Positions 24,976 to 34,070 of a stretch of DNA of 64,000 nucleotides are shown here, one piece after another. Source of the DNA: CAYTTA01 sp964440655. GTDB lineage: Bacteria > Bacteroidota > Rhodothermia > Balneolales > Balneolaceae. Below the pieces are notes generated by a model that was not told the origin of the DNA, searched no databases, and was given only the letters and a program-made list of their open reading frames with translations. The stretch covers positions 1 to 64,000 of the forward strand of contig CAYTTA010000001.1 of the NCBI GenBank assembly GCA_964440655.1, in the 5' to 3' direction. Position numbers and translations under genes: made by a program. Every line of letters starts with the position of its first letter. The first letter of the stretch is position 1.

Positions 24976-26043
24976 ATGCCACTGGATACCAAAATCAGCA
25001 GACACCTGAATGGCGACGGGACACACCTCGAATATTCCGCCCGGGATTTTTCCTCGGACCAGGAGGTACGGTGGTGCCCCGGGTGCGGTGATTATACCAT
25101 TCTGAAACAGGTTCAGACGGTGATGCCCGATCTGGGGATCCCCCGTGAAAAAATTGTCTTCATCTCGGGAATCGGTTGTGCGTCCCGGTTCCCCTACTAC
25201 ATGAACACCTTCGGGATGCACTCGATTCACGGCCGGGCGCCAGCCATCGCCACCGGCCTGAAGCTGAGCCGCCCGGATCTGAGCGTCTGGATCATCACCG
25301 GAGACGGAGACTCCCTCTCCATCGGAGCCAACCACTTTGTCCAGCTGCTCCGGCGAAATGTGGATGTCAATCTCCTGCTCTTCAACAACCAGATCTACGG
25401 ATTGACAAAGGGACAGTACTCCCCGACCGCACCCGCAGGATCGGTCACTAAATCGACCCCCTTCGGATCGATCGACCATCCCATCAATCCGCTGGCGCTC
25501 AGTCTCGGAGCGGACGGTTCTTTCGTTGCTCGGGCCATGGACAGGGATCCCAAACACCTGAACAGGATGCTGCTCCGTGCTCATCAGCACCGCGGCACCT
25601 CCATGCTGGAGATCTATCAGAACTGTATTGTCTTCAATGACGGTGCATTCGAACTCTTCACCGATAAGAAGAGCCGTCCCCGGGAGACGATCTATCTGGA
25701 GCATGGGGAACCTCTCACGTTCAGCAACGGAGAGAAGGGAATCCGGCTTGACGGACTTCGTCCTGAAGTGGTTGATCTGACGGATAGCGGTTTCAGCCCG
25801 GAAGATCTCTGGATCCATGACGAGCAGGACCCGATCAAGGCCCATCTTCTCTCCCGCTTCTTTGACTCTCCCTATGAGGGAGAGGACCCGCACCTTCCTC
25901 GTCCGTTCGGTGTTCTCTTTGCAAGAGAGCGGAGAAACTATGATGAAGATGTCAATCTTCAGATCGCAGCAGCGATCGAACAGAAAGGTGCAGGGGACCT
26001 GGACCGACTGATTCAGGGGACCGAAACCTGGGAGATCGGCTGA
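24976..26043 (+). CDS. korB: 2-oxoacid:ferredoxin oxidoreductase, beta subunit
   Basis: This 355-residue thiamine-diphosphate subunit has the conserved start RWCPGCGDYTILKQVQ, carrying two of the cluster-ligand cysteines, and a further cysteine in GIGCASRFPYYM. The diphosphate-binding motif is GDGDSLSIGANHFVQLLRRN, ending in NNQIYGLTKGQYSPT. Length is normal. An upstream GGAG lies 6 nt before the ATG. A strong intrinsic terminator follows at 26069, so korAB is a two-gene operon. Confidence 0.92.
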   Translation: MPLDTKISRHLNGDGTHLEYSARDFSSDQEVRWCPGCGDYTILKQVQTVMPDLGIPREKIVFISGIGCASRFPYYMNTFGMHSIHGRAPAIATGLKLSRPDLSVWIITGDGDSLSIGANHFVQLLRRNVDVNLLLFNNQIYGLTKGQYSPTAPAGSVTKSTPFGSIDHPINPLALSLGADGSFVARAMDRDPKHLNRMLLRAHQHRGTSMLEIYQNCIVFNDGAFELFTDKKSRPRETIYLEHGEPLTFSNGEKGIRLDGLRPEVVDLTDSGFSPEDLWIHDEQDPIKAHLLSRFFDSPYEGEDPHLPRPFGVLFARERRNYDEDVNLQIAAAIEQKGAGDLDRLIQGTETWEIG

Positions 26044-26068
26044 CGCGGACGACTGGACGACTGGAAAT

Positions 26069-26100
26069 AAAAAAAGCGCAGATGCCATCTGCGCTTTTTT
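26069..26100 (+). terminator. intrinsic terminator after korAB
   Basis: A 13-bp perfect stem (AAAAAGCGCAGAT with ATCTGCGCTTTTT) with a three-base loop, flanked by A-run and T-run. It can act on both strands. Just before it, GGACGACT is directly repeated (26047-26062) straight after the korB stop. Confidence 0.9.
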
Positions 26101-26412
26101 ATCACGTCGGTTGCACATTGTCACAAAATCGGTTCCCCTCATGACCCCTTTCGGAATCTCTCTCCTGAATCGATTGTTTTCATAAAAGCCGGTTGAAGAA
26201 CGATCTCTGACAGCGGGCTGAAAACTTTTCAACTCAACTGTCTGAGAAAAAGGTAGGCTCAAAAGTACCGAAGGGAAATAGAATGAAATGTGAACTTTTT
26301 GTAGAAAATCCGATATTTCTCTTGTACAAGGTTTTCTAACCTCCACTCCCGGTAACCAGACGCACCGCAGTTCTTTACCTCCCCTTAACCCGCCTTATCC
26401 CGTTTTGTTCAG
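26101..26412 (+). promoter_or_regulatory. 312-bp upstream region of the D-amino-acid transaminase gene
   Basis: No gene is evident. The middle part is AT-rich and carries a perfect 10-bp palindrome CTTGTACAAG at 26321-26330, flanked by AGAAAA (26304-26309) and GTTTTCT (26331-26337). A short frame (ATG 26284, 18 codons, rich in Phe and Leu) overlaps the palindrome but is not followed by a terminator, so I do not call it a leader peptide. Promoter position is not certain. Confidence 0.35.
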
Positions 26413-27312
26413 ATGGAGAAACCCGTAATTACCACCCACCATTCCGCACCGGAGAATACCGGCACAACTGTCTATCTGAATGGATCGTTTCTCAGGCTGG
26501 AAGAGGCCGCCATCCCGGTCTATGACCGCGGATTCATCTTTGGGGATGGGATCTACGAGGTGATCCGGGTGGTGGAGGGCAGGCTCTTCCGTGAAGAGGA
26601 GCATTACATGCGGATGAGGGAGGGTCTGGAAGGGCTGCAAATCAACCTCCCGCCGCAGGAACTGGAGAGGATGCAGGAAGCAAGCCGTGAATTGCTGAGC
26701 AAAAACGGACACCTTTCGGGAGAAGCCAGTCTCTATATCCAGGTCACCCGCGGAGCGGCCTGGCCAAGAACCCATCAATTCCCCGAACCCGCGGTTCCTC
26801 CCACTCTCTACCTCTCCACCTCTCCTTTTCAACCCCACAACGATCTGCATGAAACAGGTGTGGATGCCATCACCCTGGAGGATGTTCGCTGGCACCGATG
26901 CAATCTGAAGACCGTCAACCTGCTGCCCAACGTTCTGGCACGTCAGAAAGCGCTCGAAGCAGGGGTGAACAGTGCCTTGATGGTTCGGGACGGAGTCATC
27001 ACCGAAAGCCCCAACGCCAATATATTTGGCGTGCGGGATCAGGTACTCTACACGTTTCCTCTCTCAAATCTGATCCTGAGCGGGATCACCCGCCGGGTGG
27101 TGATTGAACTTGCCGGCGAGCTTGGCATACCTGTTCGCGAAGAGGGGATCCGGGAAACAGAGCTGGACAGGATGGATGAGCTCTTTTTTACAGGAACGAC
27201 AACCGATATCCAGCCGGTGGTCAAGGTAAACGGCCGTCCGATCGGAACCGGTGAACCGGGACCGATGGCACGCAAGCTTCAGACTGCCTACCGCGAACTC
27301 CTCTACGACTGA
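26413..27312 (+). CDS. dat: aminotransferase class IV, probable D-amino-acid transaminase
   Basis: This 299-residue pyridoxal-phosphate enzyme has fold-type IV motifs: YDRGFIFGDGIYEVIRV near residues 37-53, the Schiff-base Lys in DVRWHRCNLKTVNLLPNVLA, and the phosphate-binding ES(P)NANIF and SGITRR segments. The block RGAAWPRTHQFP corresponds to the RGxxxRxHxFP signature of D-alanine transaminases rather than branched-chain enzymes. It would supply D-amino acids such as D-alanine and D-glutamate for peptidoglycan. Branched-chain specificity is the main alternative. Confidence 0.82.
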   Translation: MEKPVITTHHSAPENTGTTVYLNGSFLRLEEAAIPVYDRGFIFGDGIYEVIRVVEGRLFREEEHYMRMREGLEGLQINLPPQELERMQEASRELLSKNGHLSGEASLYIQVTRGAAWPRTHQFPEPAVPPTLYLSTSPFQPHNDLHETGVDAITLEDVRWHRCNLKTVNLLPNVLARQKALEAGVNSALMVRDGVITESPNANIFGVRDQVLYTFPLSNLILSGITRRVVIELAGELGIPVREEGIRETELDRMDELFFTGTTTDIQPVVKVNGRPIGTGEPGPMARKLQTAYRELLYD

Positions 27313-27514
27313 AATTTCCCGACCCTTACCCGTCTGTCCATTCGGATCGGGTGATTCCGATTGCATGTGATACGAATTCACGACTGCATCACCGCAACGG
27401 TTCGACCTGATCTCATCCGAGGGCCGTTGCTGCCCGGACGCCCCGATTGCATAACCGGACCATCTTCCGTAACCTCATCCGCATCACCATAAAATCGAAC
27501 GTAATCAAACGGTT

Positions 27515-28759
27515 ATGAAAAAAATCAGAGTGGGTTTTATCGGTTCCGGATTCATCGCCCGTTTCCTGGCCACCGCGATGATTCAGGTCAGGCACTGCGA
27601 ATTGAGCGCCATCTACAATCGGGGCGGAGCGGATGAGCTGGCCGAATTTGCCAGAAAAAATGGCCTTGGTGATCCGAAAGTGGTGGATTCGGTGACCGAG
27701 ATGGCGAAACAGGTCGATGCGATCGCCATCTTCAGTCCCAACTATACCCGCATCGCCATCATGGAAGAGATTGCCGATGCCGTGAAAGCGGGAGCACAAT
27801 GCATGGGTGTGATCTGCGAAAAACCTCTGGGACGCACGATGGCTGAATCGAGGCGAATGGTGGAGCTGGCCAGAGAGGCAAACCTGAAGACCTCCTACTT
27901 TGAGAACCAGCTCTACATGAGGGTGATCAACAAGGCGATCGAACAGCTCCGGCCCCAGCAGGAGGCGATGGGTCCCTTCATGCTTGCACGAAGCACCGAG
28001 GAACACGCCGGCCCGCACAACAGCTGGTTCTGGGATCCGGTGAAACAGGGAGGTGGAGTGCTCTCTGATATGGGATGCCACAGTATTGCCATCTGCCGTC
28101 ACATCCTCACTCCTCCCGACAAGGATCCGCTCTTCCTGGAGCCGGTAGCGATCCAGGCGGACACCTCCCTGCTCAAGTGGGGGCAGCCCCGGTTCCGCGA
28201 ACAGCTTAAGGCACGCTACGGTGTCGACTACGAGAAAACCCCGGCCGAAGATTTCTCCACCGGCATAGTCACATTCCGGAATCCGGAGACCGGACAGCTT
28301 CTGAAAGGTCAGTTCACCGATTCCTGGATGTTCGACAAACAGGGGCTGCGTCTCTCGATGGACGGGCTCGGTCCCGGTTACGCCATGGAAGTGAATACCC
28401 TCTTCTCTCCTCTTGAGATCTTTATCGGGGATGAGGCGGCTGAAGGTGCGGCCGATGCAGAGACCGCTCTGGAAAAAGCGACCTCTTCGCGCGGACTGCT
28501 CACCGTTCAACCCAACGAGGCCGATCTTTACGGATATGTGGAGGAGCTGCGTGATGCGGTAGACTCCTTCTCGGCGGGAAAGGATGCCCTCTATACATTT
28601 GAGTATGGCTTGGAGATAACACGACTGGTCCAGGCGGCCTATATGTCCGCTGAACAGAAGCGGACCCTTGACCTGACCGATCCGGCCGTCCTCCAGGAAC
28701 TGGAGACCTATCAGTCCCTCATCTCACAAGGGCGGGGGGCCGAGATCCTCTACCCCTGA
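27515..28759 (+). CDS. Gfo/Idh/MocA-family oxidoreductase
   Basis: This 414-residue NAD(P)-dependent oxidoreductase has an N-terminal Rossmann domain with GFIGSGFIARFLATAM, and the conserved EKPLGRT motif near residues 105-111 with its catalytic Lys. The central motif DMGCHSIAICRHIL supplies the DxxxH pair of the family. The long C-terminal part contains a family-specific insertion. The substrate is probably a sugar, inositol or sugar derivative, but nothing in the context narrows it. A GC-rich imperfect hairpin (28817-28850) lies between this gene and the next; it has no T-tract. Confidence 0.85.
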   Translation: MKKIRVGFIGSGFIARFLATAMIQVRHCELSAIYNRGGADELAEFARKNGLGDPKVVDSVTEMAKQVDAIAIFSPNYTRIAIMEEIADAVKAGAQCMGVICEKPLGRTMAESRRMVELAREANLKTSYFENQLYMRVINKAIEQLRPQQEAMGPFMLARSTEEHAGPHNSWFWDPVKQGGGVLSDMGCHSIAICRHILTPPDKDPLFLEPVAIQADTSLLKWGQPRFREQLKARYGVDYEKTPAEDFSTGIVTFRNPETGQLLKGQFTDSWMFDKQGLRLSMDGLGPGYAMEVNTLFSPLEIFIGDEAAEGAADAETALEKATSSRGLLTVQPNEADLYGYVEELRDAVDSFSAGKDALYTFEYGLEITRLVQAAYMSAEQKRTLDLTDPAVLQELETYQSLISQGRGAEILYP

Positions 28760-28901
28760 CCGTCCCGGAAAGGGGCCTGGCAATCCTGATCTTCCCCCTC
28801 CGATAGTGGGAGGATCCGGGCCTCTCCGGCACCTGACGGAGGGCCCGTCCGGAATTCCACCCATAAATGATCTGCAGACACCCCATTTGGACAAGCGAAA
28901 G

Positions 28902-30038
28902 ATGAGCCACGATTCGAAACGTGAAGAGACCGGATCAACCGACGAAACCAGCTGGAGTGAAGCCCCCTGGCTCTTTCTGAAAGGATGCCTGGTCGGCACA
29001 GCCGATGTCATCCCCGGTGTCAGCGGAGGCACCATGGCCCTCATCACGGGAATCTATGACCGTCTGATCCACGCCATGAGCAGCCTGAACAGGGAGTCTT
29101 TTCTCTCCCTGCTCACACTCCGTTTCGGTCGCTTCTTCAGAACATTCCACTGGAGATTTCTCCTGATCCTACTTGGCGGCGTCGTAGGAGCCATCGCCTT
29201 CTTCACCCGGGTCATCCCGCTGCAGATCTACATGCATACAGATCCGGAACTGGTGTTCGGCCTCTTTTTCGGATTGATCCTCGGCTCGGTCGTCCTGCTC
29301 ATCAGAGAGATCGGTCCGGAAAGAAAGAGATGGGACGCCCGGACAGCCCTTCTGGGCGGCACTCTGTTCGGATTGTGGATTGTCAATCTCGTTCCCGCCA
29401 ATACTCCGGAACACTTCCTCTTTGTTTTTCTGAGCGGAATGATCGCTTTCTGTGCCATGATTCTCCCCGGCATCTCCGGCTCCTATATCCTTCTTATTCT
29501 TGGCAAGTATGACTACATCCTCGGGAATGTGGCTGGAATAGGCGGACCGGATACGGTTGCATCCATCGCTGCACTTCTTCCTCTTCTCCTGGGCGGAATC
29601 ACCGGTCTTGTACTCTTTTCCAGAATTCTCTCCTGGCTTCTGAAACACTATCACACGGTTACCCTGATGGTGATGATCGGCATCATGATCGGCTCGCTCT
29701 CCGCCATCTGGCCATGGCAGGAGAGAACCTACCGACAGGAAGTCTCGTTGGTCGAGATGCGTCCTCTCACCGATCCGCTTGTAATCGGATTACAACAGGG
29801 AACGGCTCGTTCATCGCCTCTTTCCTGGTACCGTCTTGGAGATAGAGAAGAAGAGAGTGGAACCATAGAAGTAGAGCGAATAGAACGCAAACTGGTGAAA
29901 TCGGATCCCTATATTCCCGGGATCAATCAGCCAGAGGGGTGGGAACCCGGTCTTCTGCACCACGGGATGGCGGGAATGGTGATCGGTCTTATTCTGGTTG
30001 GAGGGCTTGAATTTTTGCGGCGAAAGAGTTCAACTTAG
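28902..30038 (+). CDS. DUF368 membrane protein, polyprenyl-phosphate transporter-like
   Basis: This 378-residue polytopic protein starts at ATG 28902 (MSHDSKREETGS); the frame continues upstream but without conserved residues. The motifs FLKGCLVGTADVIPGVSGGTMALITGIYDRLI and, in the second half, SGMIAFCAMILPGISGSYILLILGKYD are the paired internal-repeat motifs of DUF368. Members have recently been shown to return undecaprenyl phosphate across the cytoplasmic membrane (PopT-type). The recycled lipid carrier would serve peptidoglycan and the surface-glycan genes at 5-12 kb. A hydrophilic loop near residues 285-345 interrupts the last helices. Confidence 0.88.
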   Translation: MSHDSKREETGSTDETSWSEAPWLFLKGCLVGTADVIPGVSGGTMALITGIYDRLIHAMSSLNRESFLSLLTLRFGRFFRTFHWRFLLILLGGVVGAIAFFTRVIPLQIYMHTDPELVFGLFFGLILGSVVLLIREIGPERKRWDARTALLGGTLFGLWIVNLVPANTPEHFLFVFLSGMIAFCAMILPGISGSYILLILGKYDYILGNVAGIGGPDTVASIAALLPLLLGGITGLVLFSRILSWLLKHYHTVTLMVMIGIMIGSLSAIWPWQERTYRQEVSLVEMRPLTDPLVIGLQQGTARSSPLSWYRLGDREEESGTIEVERIERKLVKSDPYIPGINQPEGWEPGLLHHGMAGMVIGLILVGGLEFLRRKSST

Positions 30039-30065
30039 ATATAACTTAATCGGGACGGGAGAATC

Positions 30066-31052
30066 ATGATCGCCATAAAAAAAATCCTTGTCGCCACCGA
30101 CTTTTCAGAAGGGGCGGCAGCCGCCTATCCGGCTGCCCGGAAACTGGCGGAGACCTTCGGAGGCCGGGTTGATCTTCTGCACGTCATTCCCACGGCCAAA
30201 TACCTGCATGAGAGCTACAAGAGAATCGGTTTGTCGGTTAACATGTCGGAAGATATCTATCCGAAAATCCAGAAGGAATCGGAGGAGCGATGTGCGGAGA
30301 TCCTGGAGAGTATGTTTCCGGATTCCGCCCGTGGACGCTATGATGTAAAAATCGACCGGAAACCCTCCGAGGTGATTGTTCAGCATGCCGTCGAGAACGG
30401 TTACGACATGATTGTGATCGGAACGCGCGGAAGCCACAACAGCCGGCTACGCGGCGGAACTGCCGAACGGGTGATCCGCAATTCCACGGTTCCCGTTTTT
30501 TGTGTGGACAGAGATTTCAATGGCGAAAAACCGAAAACCATCCTGGTACCGACCGATCTCTCGACGATTTCACTCAGTGCGCTTCCGCTTGCTGCGGAGC
30601 TGGCCGCAACACTCGGATCCCGTCTCCTGCTCTATCATGTGATGGAGCTCTACGGGGCGCCCGAAGATGAGCTGCTCCGGGAATACATGCAGGGTGAGGA
30701 GAGGGGCACTTATGAAAATCTGGTTGAACGGGTCAATCAATTTCTTACCGATCACGGGCATCATCAGATCCGGATCGAGCGGGTGGAAACTGATTTCGAA
30801 GACCGCATGATTGTGGTGCGCAGAGGAAAAGAGAGCAGCGTTCCACTGGATACACGTATTGAAAGGGGAATATCGGCCCATTACGAAATTGCCCGGTTCG
30901 CCAGTGAAAATGCCGATCTGGTGGTGATGGCCACCCACGGGCATAGCGGACTCGCCCACTTCATCCTGGGCTCGACGGCCGAAAAAGTGATTCAGAATGT
31001 GAACCGGCCGGTCATCACCATCCGCCCTGTGCCGGAACTTCTTCGAAAATGA
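30066..31052 (+). CDS. tandem-domain universal stress protein
   Basis: This 328-residue protein has two UspA domains. The first (about 1-145) starts KKILVATDFSEGAAAAYPAARKL and ends with an ATP-binding loop GTRGSHNSRLRGGTAERVI. The second (about 158-325) starts KTILVPTDLSTISLSALPLAAEL and ends with the classical loop THGHSGLAHFILGSTAEKV. Both carry the Gx2Gx9G(S/T) nucleotide pattern. Such proteins are induced in starvation and stress. GGGAG lies 8 nt before the ATG. It lies 27 bp after the DUF368 gene on the same strand, so the two may be co-transcribed. Confidence 0.9.
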   Translation: MIAIKKILVATDFSEGAAAAYPAARKLAETFGGRVDLLHVIPTAKYLHESYKRIGLSVNMSEDIYPKIQKESEERCAEILESMFPDSARGRYDVKIDRKPSEVIVQHAVENGYDMIVIGTRGSHNSRLRGGTAERVIRNSTVPVFCVDRDFNGEKPKTILVPTDLSTISLSALPLAAELAATLGSRLLLYHVMELYGAPEDELLREYMQGEERGTYENLVERVNQFLTDHGHHQIRIERVETDFEDRMIVVRRGKESSVPLDTRIERGISAHYEIARFASENADLVVMATHGHSGLAHFILGSTAEKVIQNVNRPVITIRPVPELLRK

Positions 31053-31157
31053 CCCTCCGGCACCGGACTCATGCCGGGTACCTGACTCCTCTTCTGCCTT
31101 GAAGGAGGCTTATTCCCTGCCGTTCTGCCGGAACATCCTGATCCGATACCTGTGACC

Positions 31158-31391
31158 ATGAAGAAGTACCTGGAATCGACCGAATACATAGACTGGAGGA
31201 CGCCTGCAGTTCTGGCGAAAGCAGAAGAACTGGCTGCCGCAGGAGGAGCACCGGAAGAGATTGCCGGAAGGTGTTTTCACTTCGTCCGGGATGAAATCCG
31301 TCACAGCTGGGATTTCAAGCTGAATCCGGTAACCTGCAGGGCATCCGAAATTGCGGAGAACCTGCCGGATCTGCCCCCCGCGGAAACGTAG
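31158..31391 (+). pseudogene. truncated transglutaminase-like protein (N-terminal fragment)
   Basis: This 77-residue frame (MKKYLESTEYIDWRTPAVLAKAEEL ... RCFHFVRDEIRHSWDFKLNPVTCRASEIAE) matches the N-terminal part of bacterial transglutaminase-like cysteine-protease-fold proteins of roughly 200 residues. In those proteins the next segment brings the catalytic cysteine (GYCYAKSHLLAALLR type). Here the frame changes to unrelated residues (NLPDLPPAET) and stops, and no reading frame in the remaining 58 bp before argH resumes the family sequence. The catalytic Cys, His and Asp are therefore all missing. I read this as a deletion relic; a functional short protein is possible but less likely. Confidence 0.65.
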
Positions 31392-31449
31392 AATTCGTCA
31401 GTTCCTGTTTCGTATGAAGGATGATCTGAGAGATCCCCTCTGCTTTCCC

Positions 31450-32799
31450 CTACAGGCCACTACGAAATGCTCCGATTTGCTCTTTCAGACGTTCAATCCC
31501 GGGATTCCCGGGTGAACCAAGCTGGGTATACTGCCCGAGCAGCTCAACCGGATTGGCAATCCCTCTGCGCGCGGCTTCTCCGCTCTCCAGCTGTTCCTTC
31601 ACAAGACGGTAAGCATCCCGGAAGGTGACTCCTTTCTCTTTCACAAGACGATACGCCTCCTCGGCAGCCATAAGATCCGAGGTGCATGCCTGCTCAAGGG
31701 CTTGCCGATTGAAAGACAATCCACGGACAAGGAGTCCACTCATCCGGATCAACTCCTGTGCCTTTTCAAAGGCACCGATCACCGGCTCTTTGGTCAGCTG
31801 CAGATCGCGGTGATAACCGCTCCCCAGAGGAGAGATGATTTCTCGCAGAGTGGCGGAGAATCCCGCCATCTCTCCCTGGCTGCCGCGGATCAGTTCGGCG
31901 ACATCGGGGTTCCGCTTGTTCGGCATGATGCTCGATCCGGTACAAAAAACCGGATCAATATCGATGAAACCGTACGCCTCACTGCTGAACTGGATGATGT
32001 CACCGGCCAGACGGGCCAGAAGGGAGGTCAGACCCGACAGGTAGTCCACCAGCTGTAGTTCGATCCAGCCGCGGCTCAGCTGTGCGGAGGTAGCGCAGAC
32101 CAGCGGCTGCTCAAAACCCAGCTGTCCGGAGACGAATTCCCGGTCCAGGTCGAGGGTTGTTCCGAATCCCGCTGCCGTTCCGAGAGGGGACCGGCCGACC
32201 AGCCGCCGGATTCCGGCGGAGGCTTCCAGCTGCATGATCAGCAGCTCGGCGTAACCACCGAGCCACTGGGCCACACTGGAGAGCATCCCTTTCCGCGTGT
32301 GGGTGTATCCCGGCATCACCCACTCCCGGTGGAGATCGGCCTGGTCGAGAAGGGCGAGCACACAATCGGCCGCCTGTTCGAGCGTCTTCCGGAGCTGATC
32401 CCGCTCATAGAGCCGGACGGCGGTCAGAACCTGGTCGTTCCGTGAACGCCCGGTGTGGATCTTCTTTCCGAGCTCCCCCAGTTTGCCGGTAAGCCAGACT
32501 TCTATGGCCGTATGTCCATCCTCATGTTCCGGCAGAATGGGAAACTCCCCCGCTTCCCAGAGTCTGCGGATCTCCGAGAGCCCGTTCCTGAGTAGCTCTT
32601 CCTCCTCTTCGGTGAGCAGGCCCCCTTTCCGGAGAGCGGAAACATGAACGGCCGATGCCTCCAGGTCATAAGGCAGAAGCACCCGATCCAGCAGATAGTC
32701 CTTGCCGACCGTGAAGGCCTCCACCTGACGGGACAGCCCGCGCTTTTCCGACTCTCCGCCGGATGATCCGGAAGCCCCGGTTTCCCACAGTTTTGCCAT
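31450..32799 (-). CDS. argH: argininosuccinate lyase
   Basis: This 449-residue enzyme splits argininosuccinate into arginine and fumarate, the last step of arginine synthesis. Family signatures are visible: HTGRSRNDQV near residue 115, MPGYTHTRKGMLSSVAQWL, and the fumarase/aspartase signature GSSIMPNKRNPD near 280. The C-terminal region is slightly shorter than in E. coli. Start and the argG stop share one base (TGATG), so translation is coupled. It is the last gene of argF-argG-argH. Confidence 0.97.
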   Translation of the reverse strand: MAKLWETGASGSSGGESEKRGLSRQVEAFTVGKDYLLDRVLLPYDLEASAVHVSALRKGGLLTEEEEELLRNGLSEIRRLWEAGEFPILPEHEDGHTAIEVWLTGKLGELGKKIHTGRSRNDQVLTAVRLYERDQLRKTLEQAADCVLALLDQADLHREWVMPGYTHTRKGMLSSVAQWLGGYAELLIMQLEASAGIRRLVGRSPLGTAAGFGTTLDLDREFVSGQLGFEQPLVCATSAQLSRGWIELQLVDYLSGLTSLLARLAGDIIQFSSEAYGFIDIDPVFCTGSSIMPNKRNPDVAELIRGSQGEMAGFSATLREIISPLGSGYHRDLQLTKEPVIGAFEKAQELIRMSGLLVRGLSFNRQALEQACTSDLMAAEEAYRLVKEKGVTFRDAYRLVKEQLESGEAARRGIANPVELLGQYTQLGSPGNPGIERLKEQIGAFRSGL

Positions 32800-34070
32800 C
32801 AGGATCCTTTCTTCTGATTGAGAACCTGCTGCTTGAGCTGATAGGCCGTCTTCTGGGGAAGATTCCAGAGCTCGATAAACCCGGCCGATGCATTGTGATT
32901 GAAGTCGGCCGACCGGTTAAAGGTCGCCAGATTCTCATCAAACAGGGACCAGGGAGACTCCAGTGCCACAACCTCACAGTTCCCCTTGTAGAGACGAACG
33001 GTCACCTGGCCGGTCACCTTCCGGTTCTGTTCATTGATATAGGCCCGGATGTTGTCCATTACCGGCTCGAAATATTTCGCTCCGTAGCAGAGATAGGCCC
33101 ACTTCTGATCAATGATGGTCTTGAGCTCGTTCTCCTCGCGGGTGGAGACCAGCTGTTCCAGATTCTTGTGCGCCTGGATCAGGATGTGGGCACCTGGGTT
33201 CTCATAGACCCCCCTCACTTTCAGCCCCACCACCCGGTCCTCGATCAGGTGGAAGTACCCCACACCGTTCTCTCCCCCGAGCCGGTTCAGGCGGTTGATC
33301 AGCTCGGCCGGCTTGACCGGCTGACCGTCCAGCGAGACCGCACGCCCCTCTTCAAATCCGATGGTTACCTGAACAGGCTGGTCGGGCGCCTGCTGAGGGG
33401 TCTTGCACCAGCGCAGGATCCGCTCAAGCGGCGGAATTTCGGACGGGTTCTCGATTTCACCCCCCTCACAGGTGTTGGCCCACATATTTTCATCGTAGGA
33501 GTAGGGACTCTCTTTGGTCTGATCGACCGGAATTCCATGTTCCTGGGCGTAGGCGATCTCCTCATCACGGCCCATTCCCCACTCCCGGACCGGCGCGATG
33601 ATCTTCAGGTCGGGGTTCAGAGTGATGATGTAGCCCTCGAACCGGACCTGGTCGTTCCCTTTGCCGGTACAGCCATGAGCAATCACCTGACAATCATGTT
33701 CCCGCGCCACATCCACAGCGATTTTCGAGATCATGACCCTGCCAAGCGGACACCCCAGGGCATACCCTCCCTGGTAATCGGCATTCGCCTTGACCGCCTC
33801 CATGCAGAGTTCGGCAAACTCCTCTTTCGCATCGACGACAATCGCCTCTTTCGCTCCCAGACGGATCGCCTTCTCCTTGATCGCATCCAGATTGTCGGCC
33901 GTCTGGCCGATGTCGATGGTCAGGGCGATCACCTCGCACTCATACTCCTCCTGGATCCACTTGAGCATCACGCTGGTGTCCAGCCCGCCGGAGTAGAGCA
34001 GCAGGCACCGGTCGAATGTTCCTTTTTCCGCTTCGTGGGAAGCGACTTTTTTATAGGTTGTCTGTTCCAT
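32799..34070 (-). CDS. argG: argininosuccinate synthase
   Basis: This 423-residue enzyme condenses citrulline and aspartate using ATP. I start it at ATG 34070 (MEQTTYKKVASHEAEK). The PP-loop is LLLYSGGLDTSVMLKWI near residue 25; further signatures are HGCTGKGNDQVRFE and SPYSYDENMWANTCEGGEIENP. A short N-terminal extension of about 20 residues precedes the PP-loop. The start overlaps the argF end by 20 bp. A TTG three codons upstream is the alternative start. Confidence 0.97.
   Translation of the reverse strand: MEQTTYKKVASHEAEKGTFDRCLLLYSGGLDTSVMLKWIQEEYECEVIALTIDIGQTADNLDAIKEKAIRLGAKEAIVVDAKEEFAELCMEAVKANADYQGGYALGCPLGRVMISKIAVDVAREHDCQVIAHGCTGKGNDQVRFEGYIITLNPDLKIIAPVREWGMGRDEEIAYAQEHGIPVDQTKESPYSYDENMWANTCEGGEIENPSEIPPLERILRWCKTPQQAPDQPVQVTIGFEEGRAVSLDGQPVKPAELINRLNRLGGENGVGYFHLIEDRVVGLKVRGVYENPGAHILIQAHKNLEQLVSTREENELKTIIDQKWAYLCYGAKYFEPVMDNIRAYINEQNRKVTGQVTVRLYKGNCEVVALESPWSLFDENLATFNRSADFNHNASAGFIELWNLPQKTAYQLKQQVLNQKKGS

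Noticed and set aside
26284..26340. 18-codon leader peptide before the D-amino-acid transaminase gene
   Set aside because: It is rich in Phe and Leu but no terminator or alternative pairing follows it.
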